Of a stretch of 64,000 nucleotides of DNA, positions 1 to 7,476 are shown in pieces. This stretch comes from JBHELQ01 sp046262995. Its GTDB lineage: Bacteria > Actinomycetota > Thermoleophilia > Solirubrobacterales > Thermoleophilaceae. Made by a program: the position numbers and the translations under genes. The stretch covers positions 1 through 64,000 of the forward strand of contig JBHELQ010000064.1 in assembly GCA_046262995.1 (NCBI GenBank). Reading direction: 5' to 3'. A model generated the notes under the pieces. The model was not told the origin of the DNA. It was given only the letters and a program-made list of their open reading frames with translations, and made no database searches. Positions within the stretch are counted from its first letter, which is position 1. Every line of letters begins with the position of its first letter.

Positions 1-528
1 GCAGTCCAGCAGCACTCGCCGGCCGGACAGTCGGAGGTCGCGGAAGCGGAGCTCCAGCTCGCGCACGTAGTCGCCGCCGGCGCCGTGCAGCTCGCGCACC
101 CGCCCGCTGGCCGGCTCCGCAGAGCCGTCGTCCCGCTCCACCTGCGTCTCGATGCGCTCCTCCTGGGCGTCGTCGAGCTTCGTTCCCTCCGGACCGAAGA
201 ACTTGATCCCGTTGTCCCGGTAGAGGTTGTGCGAAGCGGACACAACGGCGGCCAGGTCGAACCCGTAGCGGCGCACGAGCAGGGCCGCGCCCGGTGTCGG
301 AAGCACTCCGCCGAGCAGCGCCTGCCCGCCGGCCGCCACGACCCCGCTCGCGAGCGCGGCCTCGAGCGTCTCCCCGGACTCGCGCGTGTCGCGCACGATC
401 AGCACCCGGGGCGACCCGGTGGGCGACAGCTCAGTCGCCGCCCTGCCCAGTTTCTGCGCCAGCTCCGCGGTCAGGAACTCGCCAGCCACGCCGCGCACCC
501 CGTCGGTGCCGAAGAGCCGCCGAGCCAT
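1..528 (-). CDS. glmM: Phosphoglucosamine mutase GlmM, N-terminal part (cut by window edge)
   Basis: GlmM converts glucosamine-6-phosphate to glucosamine-1-phosphate for peptidoglycan precursor synthesis in the cytosol. Reading the minus strand from the ATG at 526-528 gives 176 codons that begin MARRLFGTDGVRG, the typical GlmM start, and run off the window edge; the family is about 450 residues. The phosphoserine loop is visible as VSASHN with the likely catalytic serine at residue 99. The residue after Asn, almost always proline in the family, is leucine here (SASHNLYRDNG). The gene starts 9 bases after the rpsI stop, so rplM-rpsI-glmM looks like one transcription unit. Confidence 0.93.
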   Translation of the reverse strand, partial: MARRLFGTDGVRGVAGEFLTAELAQKLGRAATELSPTGSPRVLIVRDTRESGETLEAALASGVVAAGGQALLGGVLPTPGAALLVRRYGFDLAAVVSASHNLYRDNGIKFFGPEGTKLDDAQEERIETQVERDDGSAEPASGRVRELHGAGGDYVRELELRFRDLRLSGRRVLLDC

Positions 529-537
529 GGGCTGCTG

Positions 538-1401
538 CTAGCGCTTCGAGAACTGCGGCCGCTTGCGGGCCTTCTTGAGGCCGGCCTTCTTGCGCTCCTT
601 GACGCGCGGGTCCCGCGTGAGGAAGCCACGCCGCTTCAGCTCCAGCCGCAGGCTCGGATCGGCCTCGACCAGAGCGCGCGCCACGCCGTGCCGAAGAGCC
701 CCGGCCTGCGCGGCGACGCCACCGCCGCGGATGCGCGCCACGACGTCCAGGCGCGTCTGGTAGCCGGCCGCCTCGAGCGGCTGTCGGGCCATGCGCTGCA
801 GCTTGATCCGCGGGAGGGCGTCGGGAAGCGCTCGACCGTTGATCGTGTACGTCCCGTCGCCGGGCTTCAGGATCACGCGGGCGATAGCGGTCTTGCGCTT
901 GCCGGTCGCCGTGTAGCGGGCATCGGCCGCGAGGTCGAGCGGCTCGCGCGCGAGGGGCTCTGTCTCGACGGGCGTCACCGTGTCCGCGTCCTCGCTTGGC
1001 GCCGCCCCGGCCTCGTCCGTGGCCTCGGCGGTGTCGGCCGCCGCGAACTCGCCGAACTCGCCCGCTTCGGGGCCCTCCTCCTCCTCGAGCACGAGGTCCG
1101 GCTCGAGGTGGGCCCCGGGAATGACGTCCTCCTTGGGCTTGTCGTCCTTCTTGCCTCGGCGCTTCGGCTTCGGGCGCTCCTCGCCGGGCTCGTCGGGGGC
1201 GTCGGCGCCCTGCTCGTCCCCGGTCTCGCCGGACACGGCCGCGTCAAGCTGCTCTGCGCCCTCGACCTCCGGCCCCGGGGCGTCCGACGCCTCGCCGGCG
1301 GGAGTGGGCTCCTCGGCGGAGGTGGGCTCGTCGGTCGGCGTCGGCTCCTCGGCCGCGCCCTCGGGCTCCTGGCCCTCGTCGCGCCGATCGTCTTCCGCCA
1401 T
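538..1401 (-). CDS. rpsI: 30S ribosomal protein S9 with a ~160-residue acidic N-terminal extension
   Basis: The C-terminal ~127 residues are a normal S9 domain: it begins around residue 161 (ARYTATGKRKTAIARV) and ends in the conserved tail RPQFSKR that reaches the ribosomal P site. The ATG at 1399-1401 overlaps the rplM stop codon by one base, which fixes the start and gives 287 residues, about twice the usual length (130 in E. coli, about 150 in mycobacteria). Residues 1-160 are low complexity, dominated by Glu, Asp, Pro, Ala and Thr, with one basic island near residues 77-90 (KPKRRGKKDDKPK). This is probably a disordered extension. I see no frameshift or stop that would split it off. S9 identity is certain; the role of the extension is unknown. 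Confidence 0.96.
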   Translation of the reverse strand: MAEDDRRDEGQEPEGAAEEPTPTDEPTSAEEPTPAGEASDAPGPEVEGAEQLDAAVSGETGDEQGADAPDEPGEERPKPKRRGKKDDKPKEDVIPGAHLEPDLVLEEEEGPEAGEFGEFAAADTAEATDEAGAAPSEDADTVTPVETEPLAREPLDLAADARYTATGKRKTAIARVILKPGDGTYTINGRALPDALPRIKLQRMARQPLEAAGYQTRLDVVARIRGGGVAAQAGALRHGVARALVEADPSLRLELKRRGFLTRDPRVKERKKAGLKKARKRPQFSKR

Positions 1402-1835
1402 CACGACTCCACCTCCATCGGCTCCGGTTGCTGGGCCGCGTGCGGGTGCTCCGGGCCGGCGTAGACCTTGAGCTTGCGAAGCTGCGCCCGTCCGAGCCGG
1501 GTGCGAGGGAGCATCCCCTTCACCGCCAGACGAAGGACCTCCTCGGGGCGCCGGTCGAGCATCTCCTCGAGGGTACGGCTTCGCAGTCCGCCCGGATAGC
1601 CCGAATGCCGGTAGTAGAGCTTCTCCTGGCGCTTGTTGCCGGTCACGGAGATCTTCTCGGCGTTGACCACGACGACGAAATCGCCGACGTCGATGTGGGG
1701 CGTGTACTCGGGCTTGCGCTTCCCTCGCAGAGCGTCGGCGACGCGGGTCGCCAGCCGACCCAGGGTCTGGCCGTCCGCGTCCAGCACGACCCACCTTCGG
1801 TCGCGGTCAGCCGGTGTCGCCACATACGTCTTCAT
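1401..1835 (-). CDS. rplM: 50S ribosomal protein L13
   Basis: L13 is an early-assembling large-subunit protein. The 144-residue product starts MKTYVATPADRDRRWVVLDA and contains the family signature around GDFVVVVNAEKI, the tyrosine-rich stretch KLYYRHSGYPGG, and the C-terminal GMLPRTRLGR. An open frame extends further upstream, but the conserved L13 N-terminus begins at the ATG at 1833-1835, so that start is preferred. A stable hairpin lies directly ahead of the start. The stop overlaps the ATG of rpsI by one base, the usual L13-S9 operon order, consistent with translational coupling. Confidence 0.96.
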   Translation of the reverse strand: MKTYVATPADRDRRWVVLDADGQTLGRLATRVADALRGKRKPEYTPHIDVGDFVVVVNAEKISVTGNKRQEKLYYRHSGYPGGLRSRTLEEMLDRRPEEVLRLAVKGMLPRTRLGRAQLRKLKVYAGPEHPHAAQQPEPMEVES

Positions 1836-1841
1836 AACGAG

Positions 1842-1865
1842 AACCCGCCGCTCGGGCGGCGGGTT
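1842..1865 (-). promoter_or_regulatory. Hairpin covering the rplM translation start region
   Basis: A 9-base-pair perfect inverted repeat (AACCCGCCG and CGGCGGGTT, 6-base loop) ends 6 bases before the rplM ATG in the mRNA. It contains the only G-rich stretch that could act as a ribosome binding site. Autoregulatory L13 leaders are known in Firmicutes; whether this is an equivalent is inference. There is no U-tract after it, so it does not look like a terminator. Confidence 0.45.
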
Positions 1866-1956
1866 GCACAGTGTGCCACACGGGCAGGGAAAAACCCGGG
1901 CGCGCGCAAGAGGAACCCGAGGAGTTGAAAGCCGATCTGCCAACCGGGACCGTGGC

Positions 1957-1962
1957 TATACT
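1957..1962 (+). promoter_or_regulatory. Candidate -10 box for the riboswitch transcript
   Basis: TATACT lies about 10 bases ahead of the first conserved riboswitch bases, in the right place to start the leader near 1969. No convincing -35 box sits 16-18 bases upstream, so the call rests on the -10 match and position only. Confidence 0.4.
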
Positions 1963-1969
1963 GCCGCCC

Positions 1970-2150
1970 GCAAATCGAGCCTGCCGAATCTCCGGACGCC
2001 ACCGGCACCGGGGAACGGGGGAACCAATCGAGGCCCGCTTCCGGCGGCCCTCGAGGGGCGAATCGGCCGGAGCAACCCAGGTGCTTCGCCGGCCGTAGCG
2101 CCGAGTGCGCGAGCCCGTCAGCTAACCCCGTAGGCCGGAGAAAGAGAGGC
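1970..2150 (+). promoter_or_regulatory. Cyclic di-AMP riboswitch (ydaO/yuaA leader class)
   Basis: The region carries the conserved blocks of the ydaO-type c-di-AMP riboswitch in order: GCCGAATC near 1983, CCGGGGAACGGGGGAACCAA around 2015-2034, GGGGCGAATCGG near 2055, and the hallmark 3' block GAGCCCGTCAGCTAACC followed by CCGTAGGC around 2111-2136. The element ends just before the ribosome binding site of the M23 peptidase gene. In actinobacteria this riboswitch class typically precedes cell-wall hydrolase genes and turns expression off when c-di-AMP is high. The last part of the aptamer, about 2130-2150, adjoins the GGAGG at 2152-2156, so control of translation or of a nearby terminator are both possible; I see no clear terminator stem. 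Confidence 0.85.
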
Positions 2151-2158
2151 CGGAGGTA

Positions 2159-3403
2159 GTGGCGTCGGGGAACCTTTCCTCACAGCGCGCACAACCTGAG
2201 AGGCGAACCGCGGTCGCCTGCGGGAGCCTGCTCCTGCTGGCCGGATGCGGCCTCCTTGGTGCGTCCGGCGCGCCGGCGAGCACCGGCGGCGGGGCCGGCT
2301 ACGTGCCCCGGCCGATCGTCAAGCGCGTGTCCTGCATCCGTCGCTGCGCCACGCGACGCCGCGCCCACGCCGGCAGCACGCTCAAGCTGAGCGGCGCCGA
2401 CCTGGGCACGGTCTCGCAAGTCGTCTTCCACGGCAGCTACGGCCGCAGCGACGACGTCTCCGTGCGCGTGCGCTCGGGAAGCCCCCGGCGGATCCACGCG
2501 CGCGTCCCGGTGGGCGCCGTGACCGGCCCGGTGTCCGTGCGCACGAACAGGGGCGGGCGCTCGCGTCGCAGCCGCCCAGTCCCGATCCTTCCGGCGCCCC
2601 CACCCACTCCCAACCCCACGCTCTCCCCCGCGCCGGGACCGCGCCAGGCGGGGGCCCCGAGCCTGGAGACCGGGACGAGCCGCACCAGGGCCTTCTTCGG
2701 CGCCCGCCGGACGGTCGTCTTCCGCTACCGCGTGGCGGGCCGCTCGGCCGAGAGTGTCCAGGTCCAGCTCTTCCGGGCCGGTGACGGCCAGGTTGTGAAG
2801 TCGTGGAGCCCCGGCCGCATGGACGCCGGCCAGGTCCGAACGATCGTGTGGAACGCGCGGCTGGGTCGAGCCGCCGCCCCGCAGGGTCGCTACGCCTTCC
2901 GCCTGACCGCGCAGGGCGCCGGCGGCGCGGTCGCGCGCAGCTCGAGCCTGCAGGACAGCGCGCGGGACGCGTTCGACCTCTATCGCGACTTCTTCCCGCT
3001 GCGTGGTCGCCACCAGTACGGCGGCGCCGGTGCCCGCTTCGGCGCGCCGCGCGCGGGCCACCGCCACCAGGGCCAGGACGTGCTCGCGCGCTGCGGGACC
3101 CGCCTCGTCGCCGCCCGCGGCGGCAAGGTGCAGTACAGCGGCTACCACCGCGCCGCCGGCAACTACGTAGTCATCGACGCCGTGGGGACGAGCACCGACT
3201 ACGTCTACATGCATCTCGCCGAGCCTTCGCCGTTCCGCACGGGCGACCGCGTCTACACCCGGCAGCGGATCGGCTCGGTGGGCCAGACGGGCGACGCCCG
3301 CGGCTGCCACCTGCACTTGGAGCTCTGGCCCGGCGGTTGGTACGAGGGCGGCCGGCCGATCGACCCCCTCCCGGCGCTCCGCTCCTGGGACAGCTGGTCC
3401 TAG
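2159..3403 (+). CDS. Secreted M23 peptidase with IPT/TIG-like and FlgD-like Ig domains
   Basis: This is a 414-residue exported peptidoglycan hydrolase. The N-terminus has a basic segment, a hydrophobic stretch and a lipobox (LAGC, Cys30), so it is probably membrane-anchored. Residues about 55-145 resemble an IPT/TIG fold, followed by a Pro-rich linker, an Ig-like segment of FlgD type (about 180-265), and the catalytic M23 domain. Zinc ligands are visible as H303/D307 (HQGQD) and the HLH motif at 384-386. GTG at 2159 is used here; the GGAGG ribosome site lies only two bases upstream, which is unusually close, and no better in-frame start follows. The c-di-AMP riboswitch directly upstream suggests expression tied to osmotic and cell-wall state. 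Confidence 0.88.
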   Translation: MASGNLSSQRAQPERRTAVACGSLLLLAGCGLLGASGAPASTGGGAGYVPRPIVKRVSCIRRCATRRRAHAGSTLKLSGADLGTVSQVVFHGSYGRSDDVSVRVRSGSPRRIHARVPVGAVTGPVSVRTNRGGRSRRSRPVPILPAPPPTPNPTLSPAPGPRQAGAPSLETGTSRTRAFFGARRTVVFRYRVAGRSAESVQVQLFRAGDGQVVKSWSPGRMDAGQVRTIVWNARLGRAAAPQGRYAFRLTAQGAGGAVARSSSLQDSARDAFDLYRDFFPLRGRHQYGGAGARFGAPRAGHRHQGQDVLARCGTRLVAARGGKVQYSGYHRAAGNYVVIDAVGTSTDYVYMHLAEPSPFRTGDRVYTRQRIGSVGQTGDARGCHLHLELWPGGWYEGGRPIDPLPALRSWDSWS

Positions 3404-3422
3404 GCGGGCGCCGCCTCGAGCA

Positions 3423-3469
3423 GGGTTGGGCGGATTTCGACGCCATGTGCGTCGAAATCCGCCCAACCC
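3423..3469. repeat. Perfect 21-bp-stem palindrome between convergent genes
   Basis: GGGTTGGGCGGATTTCGACGC is followed, after the 5-base loop CATGT, by its exact reverse complement. It lies between the ends of the M23 gene and the glsB-like gene, so it may act as a two-way transcript end, but neither side has a U-tract. The half-site CGAAATCCGCCCA recurs at 35809-35857. Confidence 0.9.
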
Positions 3470-3476
3470 CCCACCC

Positions 3477-3761
3477 TCAGGTGGGTGGAGGGGTCTCGCG
3501 ACGATCGCGCGCCGCAGTTACGCGCTCGACGATCGCCAGCAGCGCCACGGAGGCTCCCACGGCGATCAGGAAGCTGCCGAAGTCGAAGTCGTTGGAGTCG
3601 CCGACGTTCAGCAGCTCGGTGGCGACGAAGCCGCCGATCAGCGAGCCTGCCACGCCCAGCACGATCGTCCAGAGGATGCCGATCTTCTGGCGCCCGGGGA
3701 GGAGCAGTCGTGCGATCGCGCCAACGAAAAGACCCCAGACGGCCCAGCTGATGATGCCCAT
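3477..3761 (-). CDS. GlsB/YeaQ/YmgE family stress-response membrane protein
   Basis: This 94-residue protein has three hydrophobic segments with the family pattern MGIISWAVWGLFVGAIARLLLPG, then a GVAGSLIGGF helix and a C-terminal helix ending in a polar, Arg-rich tail. Family members are small inner-membrane proteins induced by general stress; the molecular role is not known. It is divergent from the cupin gene, separated by only 29 bases that contain overlapping TATA-like boxes, which suggests a leaderless start. Confidence 0.85.
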   Translation of the reverse strand: MGIISWAVWGLFVGAIARLLLPGRQKIGILWTIVLGVAGSLIGGFVATELLNVGDSNDFDFGSFLIAVGASVALLAIVERVTAARDRRETPPPT

Positions 3762-3790
3762 GGGCTGACCGTATAAGGTCGCGCCAACGC
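3762..3790. promoter_or_regulatory. Compact bidirectional promoter between glsB-like and cupin genes
   Basis: The whole intergenic gap is 29 bases and contains the near-palindrome ACCGTATAAGGT. Read leftwards it gives TACGGT six bases before the glsB-like ATG; read rightwards it gives TATAAG thirteen bases before the cupin ATG. There is no room for two separate leaders or ribosome sites, so both genes are probably started at or near +1. Confidence 0.5.
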
Positions 3791-4183
3791 ATGCCCGGCT
3801 GGAGCCAGAAGCACCTGACGGAGGCCCCGGACGTCTCCGGCGACTACCCCGGCGAGATGCGCTTTCTGACCGAGCACCTCGATTGCGAGCAGCTCGCCTT
3901 CACCTGGAGGCGAATGCCGGCGGGCACCGGCGGCAAGGGCAGCTACGGCCACCGCCACCACAACCAGGAGGAGATCTACTTCGTCGTCTCGGGGAAGCTC
4001 GAGTTCAAGCTCGAGGACGAAGTCGTCGAGGTCGGCGAGGGGACGGCCGTTCGCATAGCGCCCGAGGTGGTGCGCTCGGTCTGGAACGAAGGCCCGGACG
4101 ACGCGGTCCTGGTGATGGTCTCGACGAAGACCGACGACCTGCGTGCCGAGACGGAGACCGTCCCGGACTTCTGGCCTGAATAG
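3791..4183 (+). CDS. Cupin_2 domain protein
   Basis: This is a single-domain beta-barrel protein of 130 residues. Cupin motif 1 is intact (GHRHHNQEEIYFVVSG, two His and one Glu as metal ligands), and motif 2 follows around GEGTAVRIAPEVVRSVWN, where the usual second His is replaced by other residues. No signal peptide is present. Cupins of this size include isomerases, dioxygenases and ligand sensors, so no substrate is proposed. The start is the ATG after the tiny shared intergenic region. Confidence 0.8.
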   Translation: MPGWSQKHLTEAPDVSGDYPGEMRFLTEHLDCEQLAFTWRRMPAGTGGKGSYGHRHHNQEEIYFVVSGKLEFKLEDEVVEVGEGTAVRIAPEVVRSVWNEGPDDAVLVMVSTKTDDLRAETETVPDFWPE

Positions 4184-4239
4184 GAAGCTCCGCAACGTCG
4201 CCGCGGCGGTGTGGCCCGAGCTCGCTCGGCGGCTTGGGG

Positions 4240-4560
4240 ATGACCGATACCGTCATGCCCGGCATGCCGAAGTCGGGGCAGATGGCGGCGATTGCTTGTG
4301 GTGTCCTGCTGTGGACCGGCGCGGTGCTTCTGTTGTTCACGGGTGACTGGTATCTGGAATGCGTGCAGGACGGCGTGCGGCTGGGAGGCACCGATTGCTT
4401 TCAGTCGACTCCGCAGAGCGCGCGCATTCGGGTGCCATTGCTCGGTGTGCTCGGGTGGCCCGCGGTCTCGCTCCTCTTCGCCACCGCCTTCGGAGCTCCA
4501 CCGGCAGTCCTCGCGTACCGCTTCGCGAGACGAAGGCGAAGCCGGAAGCGCTCGAGCTAG
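4240..4560 (+). CDS. Small membrane protein of unknown function
   Basis: I do not recognise this 106-residue protein. It has two hydrophobic segments (about AIACGVLLWTGAVLLLF and LLGVLGWPAVSLLFATAFG) separated by a polar loop with two cysteines, and ends in an Arg/Lys/Ser-rich tail. A TTG two codons upstream and an ATG at 4264 are alternative starts. It precedes guaA on the opposite strand and has no operon partner. Confidence 0.55.
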   Translation: MTDTVMPGMPKSGQMAAIACGVLLWTGAVLLLFTGDWYLECVQDGVRLGGTDCFQSTPQSARIRVPLLGVLGWPAVSLLFATAFGAPPAVLAYRFARRRRSRKRSS

Positions 4561-4615
4561 GCCCTCTACGAGCCAGTGGGCGTGAGCCGCCCCTGCTACC
4601 GCGCGGTCAGCCCGG

Positions 4616-6208
4616 CTACTCCCACTCGATCGTCCCGGGCGGCTTCGAGGTGATGTCGAGCGTGACCCGGTTCACCTGCGGGATCTCGTTGATCATGCGC
4701 GAGGCGACCTTCTCGAGCAGGTCGTACGGAAGCCGCGCCCAGTCGGCCGTCATCGCGTCGTCGCTCGTGACCGCGCGGATCACCACCACGTAGCCGTACG
4801 TGCGCCCGTCCCCCTGCACGCCGACACTGCGGACTCCCGCCGGGAGCACGCAGAACGACTGCCACAGCTCGCGGTACAGCCCCGCGGAGCGAATCTCGTC
4901 CTGGAGCACCGCGTCGGCCTCGCGCAGAATGTCGAGCCGCTCCTTCGTGACCTCGCCGCCGACCACCCGGATCGCCAGGCCGGGGCCGGGGAACGGCTGG
5001 CGCCAGACCAGGCGATCCGGGAGACCCAGCTCGGCGCCGACCTGGCGGACCTCGTCCTTGAACAGCATCCGCAGCGGCTCGACCAGCTCGAACTCGAGGT
5101 CCTCCGGCAGGCCGCCGACGTTGTGGTGCGACTTGATCGTCGCGGCCCCCGTGCCGCCGCCCGACTCGATCACGTCCGAGTACAGCGTTCCCTGGACCAG
5201 GTAGCGCGGGTTGTCGAGCCGCTCGGCCTGCTCCTCGAAGACGCGGATGAACTCCTCGCCGATCGCCTTGCGCTTTGCCTCGGGCTCCACGACCCCGGCC
5301 AGGCGCCCGAGGAAGCGCCGCTCACCGTCGACCGCGATCAGCGGTACGTGGAAGCGATCGCGGAAGGCCGCCACCACCTGGTTGCCCTCGTTCTTCCGCA
5401 TCAGGCCGTGGTCGACGAAGACACAGGTCAGCTGGTCGCCGATCGCCTTGTACGTGAGCAGGGCGGCGACCGACGAGTCGACTCCGCCGGAGAGCCCGCA
5501 GATGACCTTCCCGTCGCCCACCTGCTCGCGGATGCGCGCCACCTGCTCGTCGATGACCGACGCCGGGCTCCAGCGCTGCTCGGCCCCGCAGACATCGCGC
5601 AGGAAGCGATCGAGGATCTGGCTGCCGTAGGGCGTGTGCACCACCTCGGGGTGGAACTGGATCCCATAGAGCCTGCGCTCGGGGTCCTCGAGAGCCGCGA
5701 CCGGCGACTCGCTGGACGATGCCAGGGCCGTGAACCCAGGCGGCGCCTCGAACACGGTGTCGCGATGGCTCATCCAGCAGCTCTGCTCGTCCGGCAGCCC
5801 GGCCAGCAGCCGGCCCGGCCGGCTGACGGTCAGCGTCGAGCGCCCGAACTCCCCCACGTCCGCGCCCTCCACGCGGCCACCGAGGGCGCGCACCATCGCC
5901 TGCATGCCGTAACAGATGCCGAGCACCGGGATCCCGAGCTCGAGCAGCTCCAGCCTGAGCTCGGGCGCCCCCTCGGCGTACACCGACGCCGGCCCGCCGG
6001 AGAGGATCAGGCCCTTCGGCGCGCGGCGGCGGAGCTCCTCGATCGGGAGGTCGTGCGGCAGCAGCTCCGCGAACACGCCGCATTCGCGGACGCGGCGGGC
6101 GATCAGCTGGGAGTACTGCCCGCCGAAGTCCAGCACCAGGACCTCCTCGGCCGCGGCGACGCGCTCGCCCTCCCCCGCCGGCCGCGAGGTGGCAAGCGTC
6201 TCGGCCAT
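4616..6208 (-). CDS. guaA: GMP synthase (glutamine-hydrolysing)
   Basis: GuaA aminates XMP to GMP. The N-terminal class I amidotransferase domain has its catalytic triad at Cys99 (GICYGMQ), His186 and Glu188 (FHPEV). The ATP-pyrophosphatase domain shows the P-loop SGGVDSS near 240-246, and the C-terminal dimerisation domain ends in the family-typical TIEWE. The 530-residue length is usual. The start lies two bases after the stop of the guaB3-type gene, so the two make a guanine-nucleotide operon. Confidence 0.97.
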   Translation of the reverse strand: MAETLATSRPAGEGERVAAAEEVLVLDFGGQYSQLIARRVRECGVFAELLPHDLPIEELRRRAPKGLILSGGPASVYAEGAPELRLELLELGIPVLGICYGMQAMVRALGGRVEGADVGEFGRSTLTVSRPGRLLAGLPDEQSCWMSHRDTVFEAPPGFTALASSSESPVAALEDPERRLYGIQFHPEVVHTPYGSQILDRFLRDVCGAEQRWSPASVIDEQVARIREQVGDGKVICGLSGGVDSSVAALLTYKAIGDQLTCVFVDHGLMRKNEGNQVVAAFRDRFHVPLIAVDGERRFLGRLAGVVEPEAKRKAIGEEFIRVFEEQAERLDNPRYLVQGTLYSDVIESGGGTGAATIKSHHNVGGLPEDLEFELVEPLRMLFKDEVRQVGAELGLPDRLVWRQPFPGPGLAIRVVGGEVTKERLDILREADAVLQDEIRSAGLYRELWQSFCVLPAGVRSVGVQGDGRTYGYVVVIRAVTSDDAMTADWARLPYDLLEKVASRMINEIPQVNRVTLDITSKPPGTIEWE

Positions 6209-6210
6209 CG

Positions 6211-7476
6211 CTACTCCCCGACGAGCGCCGGGTCCGTCGCCGGCGTGGCCGGCTCGGACGGCGCTGCCGCGCCGTTTGCCACGCCGTCGGGCGCGGGGGC
6301 GGCCTTCGCCGCCGACACCGCGCCCATGCCGATCGCCTGGTCGCGCTGGAGCTGCTTGCCCTCGGTCTGGAGCGAGGGCGCGACCATCACCTCGGCGCGC
6401 TGGAACTCGCGGATGTCCTGGTAACCGGTGGTGGCCATCGAGGTGCGCAGGCTGCCCATCAGGTTGAACGTGCCGTCGTTCTCGTGCGCGGGGCCGAGCA
6501 GGATCTGCTCGAGCGAGCCGTTCTGGGTGGTCTTGACCCGGGCGCCGCGGGGCAGCGAGGGGTGGAAGGTCGCCATCCCCCAGTGGTAGCCGCAGCCCGG
6601 AGCCTCGTAGGCGCGAGCCAGCGGTGAGCCGATCATGACCGCGTCGGCGCCGCAGGCGAACGCCTTGGCGACGTCGCCCCCGTTGCGCATGCCGCCGTCC
6701 GCGATCACGTTGACGTAGTCGCCGGTCTCGAGCATGTGCTGCGAGCGCGCGGCCTGGACGTCCGCGATCGCGGTGGCCTGCGGCACGCCGATCCCGAGCA
6801 CGCCGCGGGTGGTGCAGGCGGCGCCGGGGCCGACGCCGACCAGCACCCCGACCGCGCCGGTGCGCATCAGGTGCAGGCCGGTCGAGTACGAGGCGCAGCC
6901 CCCGACGACGACCGGGACCGGCACCTCGCGGATGAACTCCTTCAGGTTGAGCGGCTCGGTGGTGGTCGAGACGTGCTCGGCGGAGATCACCGTGCCCTGG
7001 ATGACGAGCACGTCGAGGCCGGCGTCGAGCGCCGTCTCGCAGTACTTGCGTACGCGCTGCGGCGTGAGCGATGCGGCGGCGACGACTCCGTGCTCCTTGA
7101 TCTCCCGGATCCGCTGCGCGATCAGCTCCTCCTTGACCGGCTCGCGATAGATCTCCTGCATCCGCGCCGTGGCCTCCTCCTTCGAAGCGCGCGCGATCTG
7201 CTCGAGCCGGGTGCCCGCGTCCTCGTAGCGGGTCCAGATGCCCTCGAGGTTCAGGACGGCCAGGCCGCCCAGCTGCCCGACGATCCCGGCGGTGGCCGGG
7301 GAGACGACGCCGTCCATCGCCGCGGCAAGCAGCGGGAGACGGAACAGGTACTCGCCGAGCCGCCAGCTGATGTCGATGTCGTCGGGATCGCGCGTGCGGC
7401 GGGAGGGCACGATGGCGATGTCATCGAACCCGTAGGCGCGCCGGCCCTTCTTGCCCCGACCGATCTCTACTTCCAT
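6211..7476 (-). CDS. guaB3: GuaB3-family IMP dehydrogenase-related protein
   Basis: This 421-residue TIM-barrel protein has the IMPDH active-site loop around GPGAACTTRGVLGIG and the phosphate-binding segment ADGGMRNGGDVAKA, but lacks the CBS pair of classical GuaB. The C-terminal section NLMGSLRTSMATTGYQ is characteristic of the actinobacterial/cyanobacterial GuaB3 group. It likely oxidises IMP to XMP upstream of guaA, although some GuaB3 proteins were long thought inactive. The last ~45 residues are an Ala/Pro-rich tail. A TAGGAT box six bases before the ATG suggests a leaderless transcript. Confidence 0.92.
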   Translation of the reverse strand: MEVEIGRGKKGRRAYGFDDIAIVPSRRTRDPDDIDISWRLGEYLFRLPLLAAAMDGVVSPATAGIVGQLGGLAVLNLEGIWTRYEDAGTRLEQIARASKEEATARMQEIYREPVKEELIAQRIREIKEHGVVAAASLTPQRVRKYCETALDAGLDVLVIQGTVISAEHVSTTTEPLNLKEFIREVPVPVVVGGCASYSTGLHLMRTGAVGVLVGVGPGAACTTRGVLGIGVPQATAIADVQAARSQHMLETGDYVNVIADGGMRNGGDVAKAFACGADAVMIGSPLARAYEAPGCGYHWGMATFHPSLPRGARVKTTQNGSLEQILLGPAHENDGTFNLMGSLRTSMATTGYQDIREFQRAEVMVAPSLQTEGKQLQRDQAIGMGAVSAAKAAPAPDGVANGAAAPSEPATPATDPALVGE

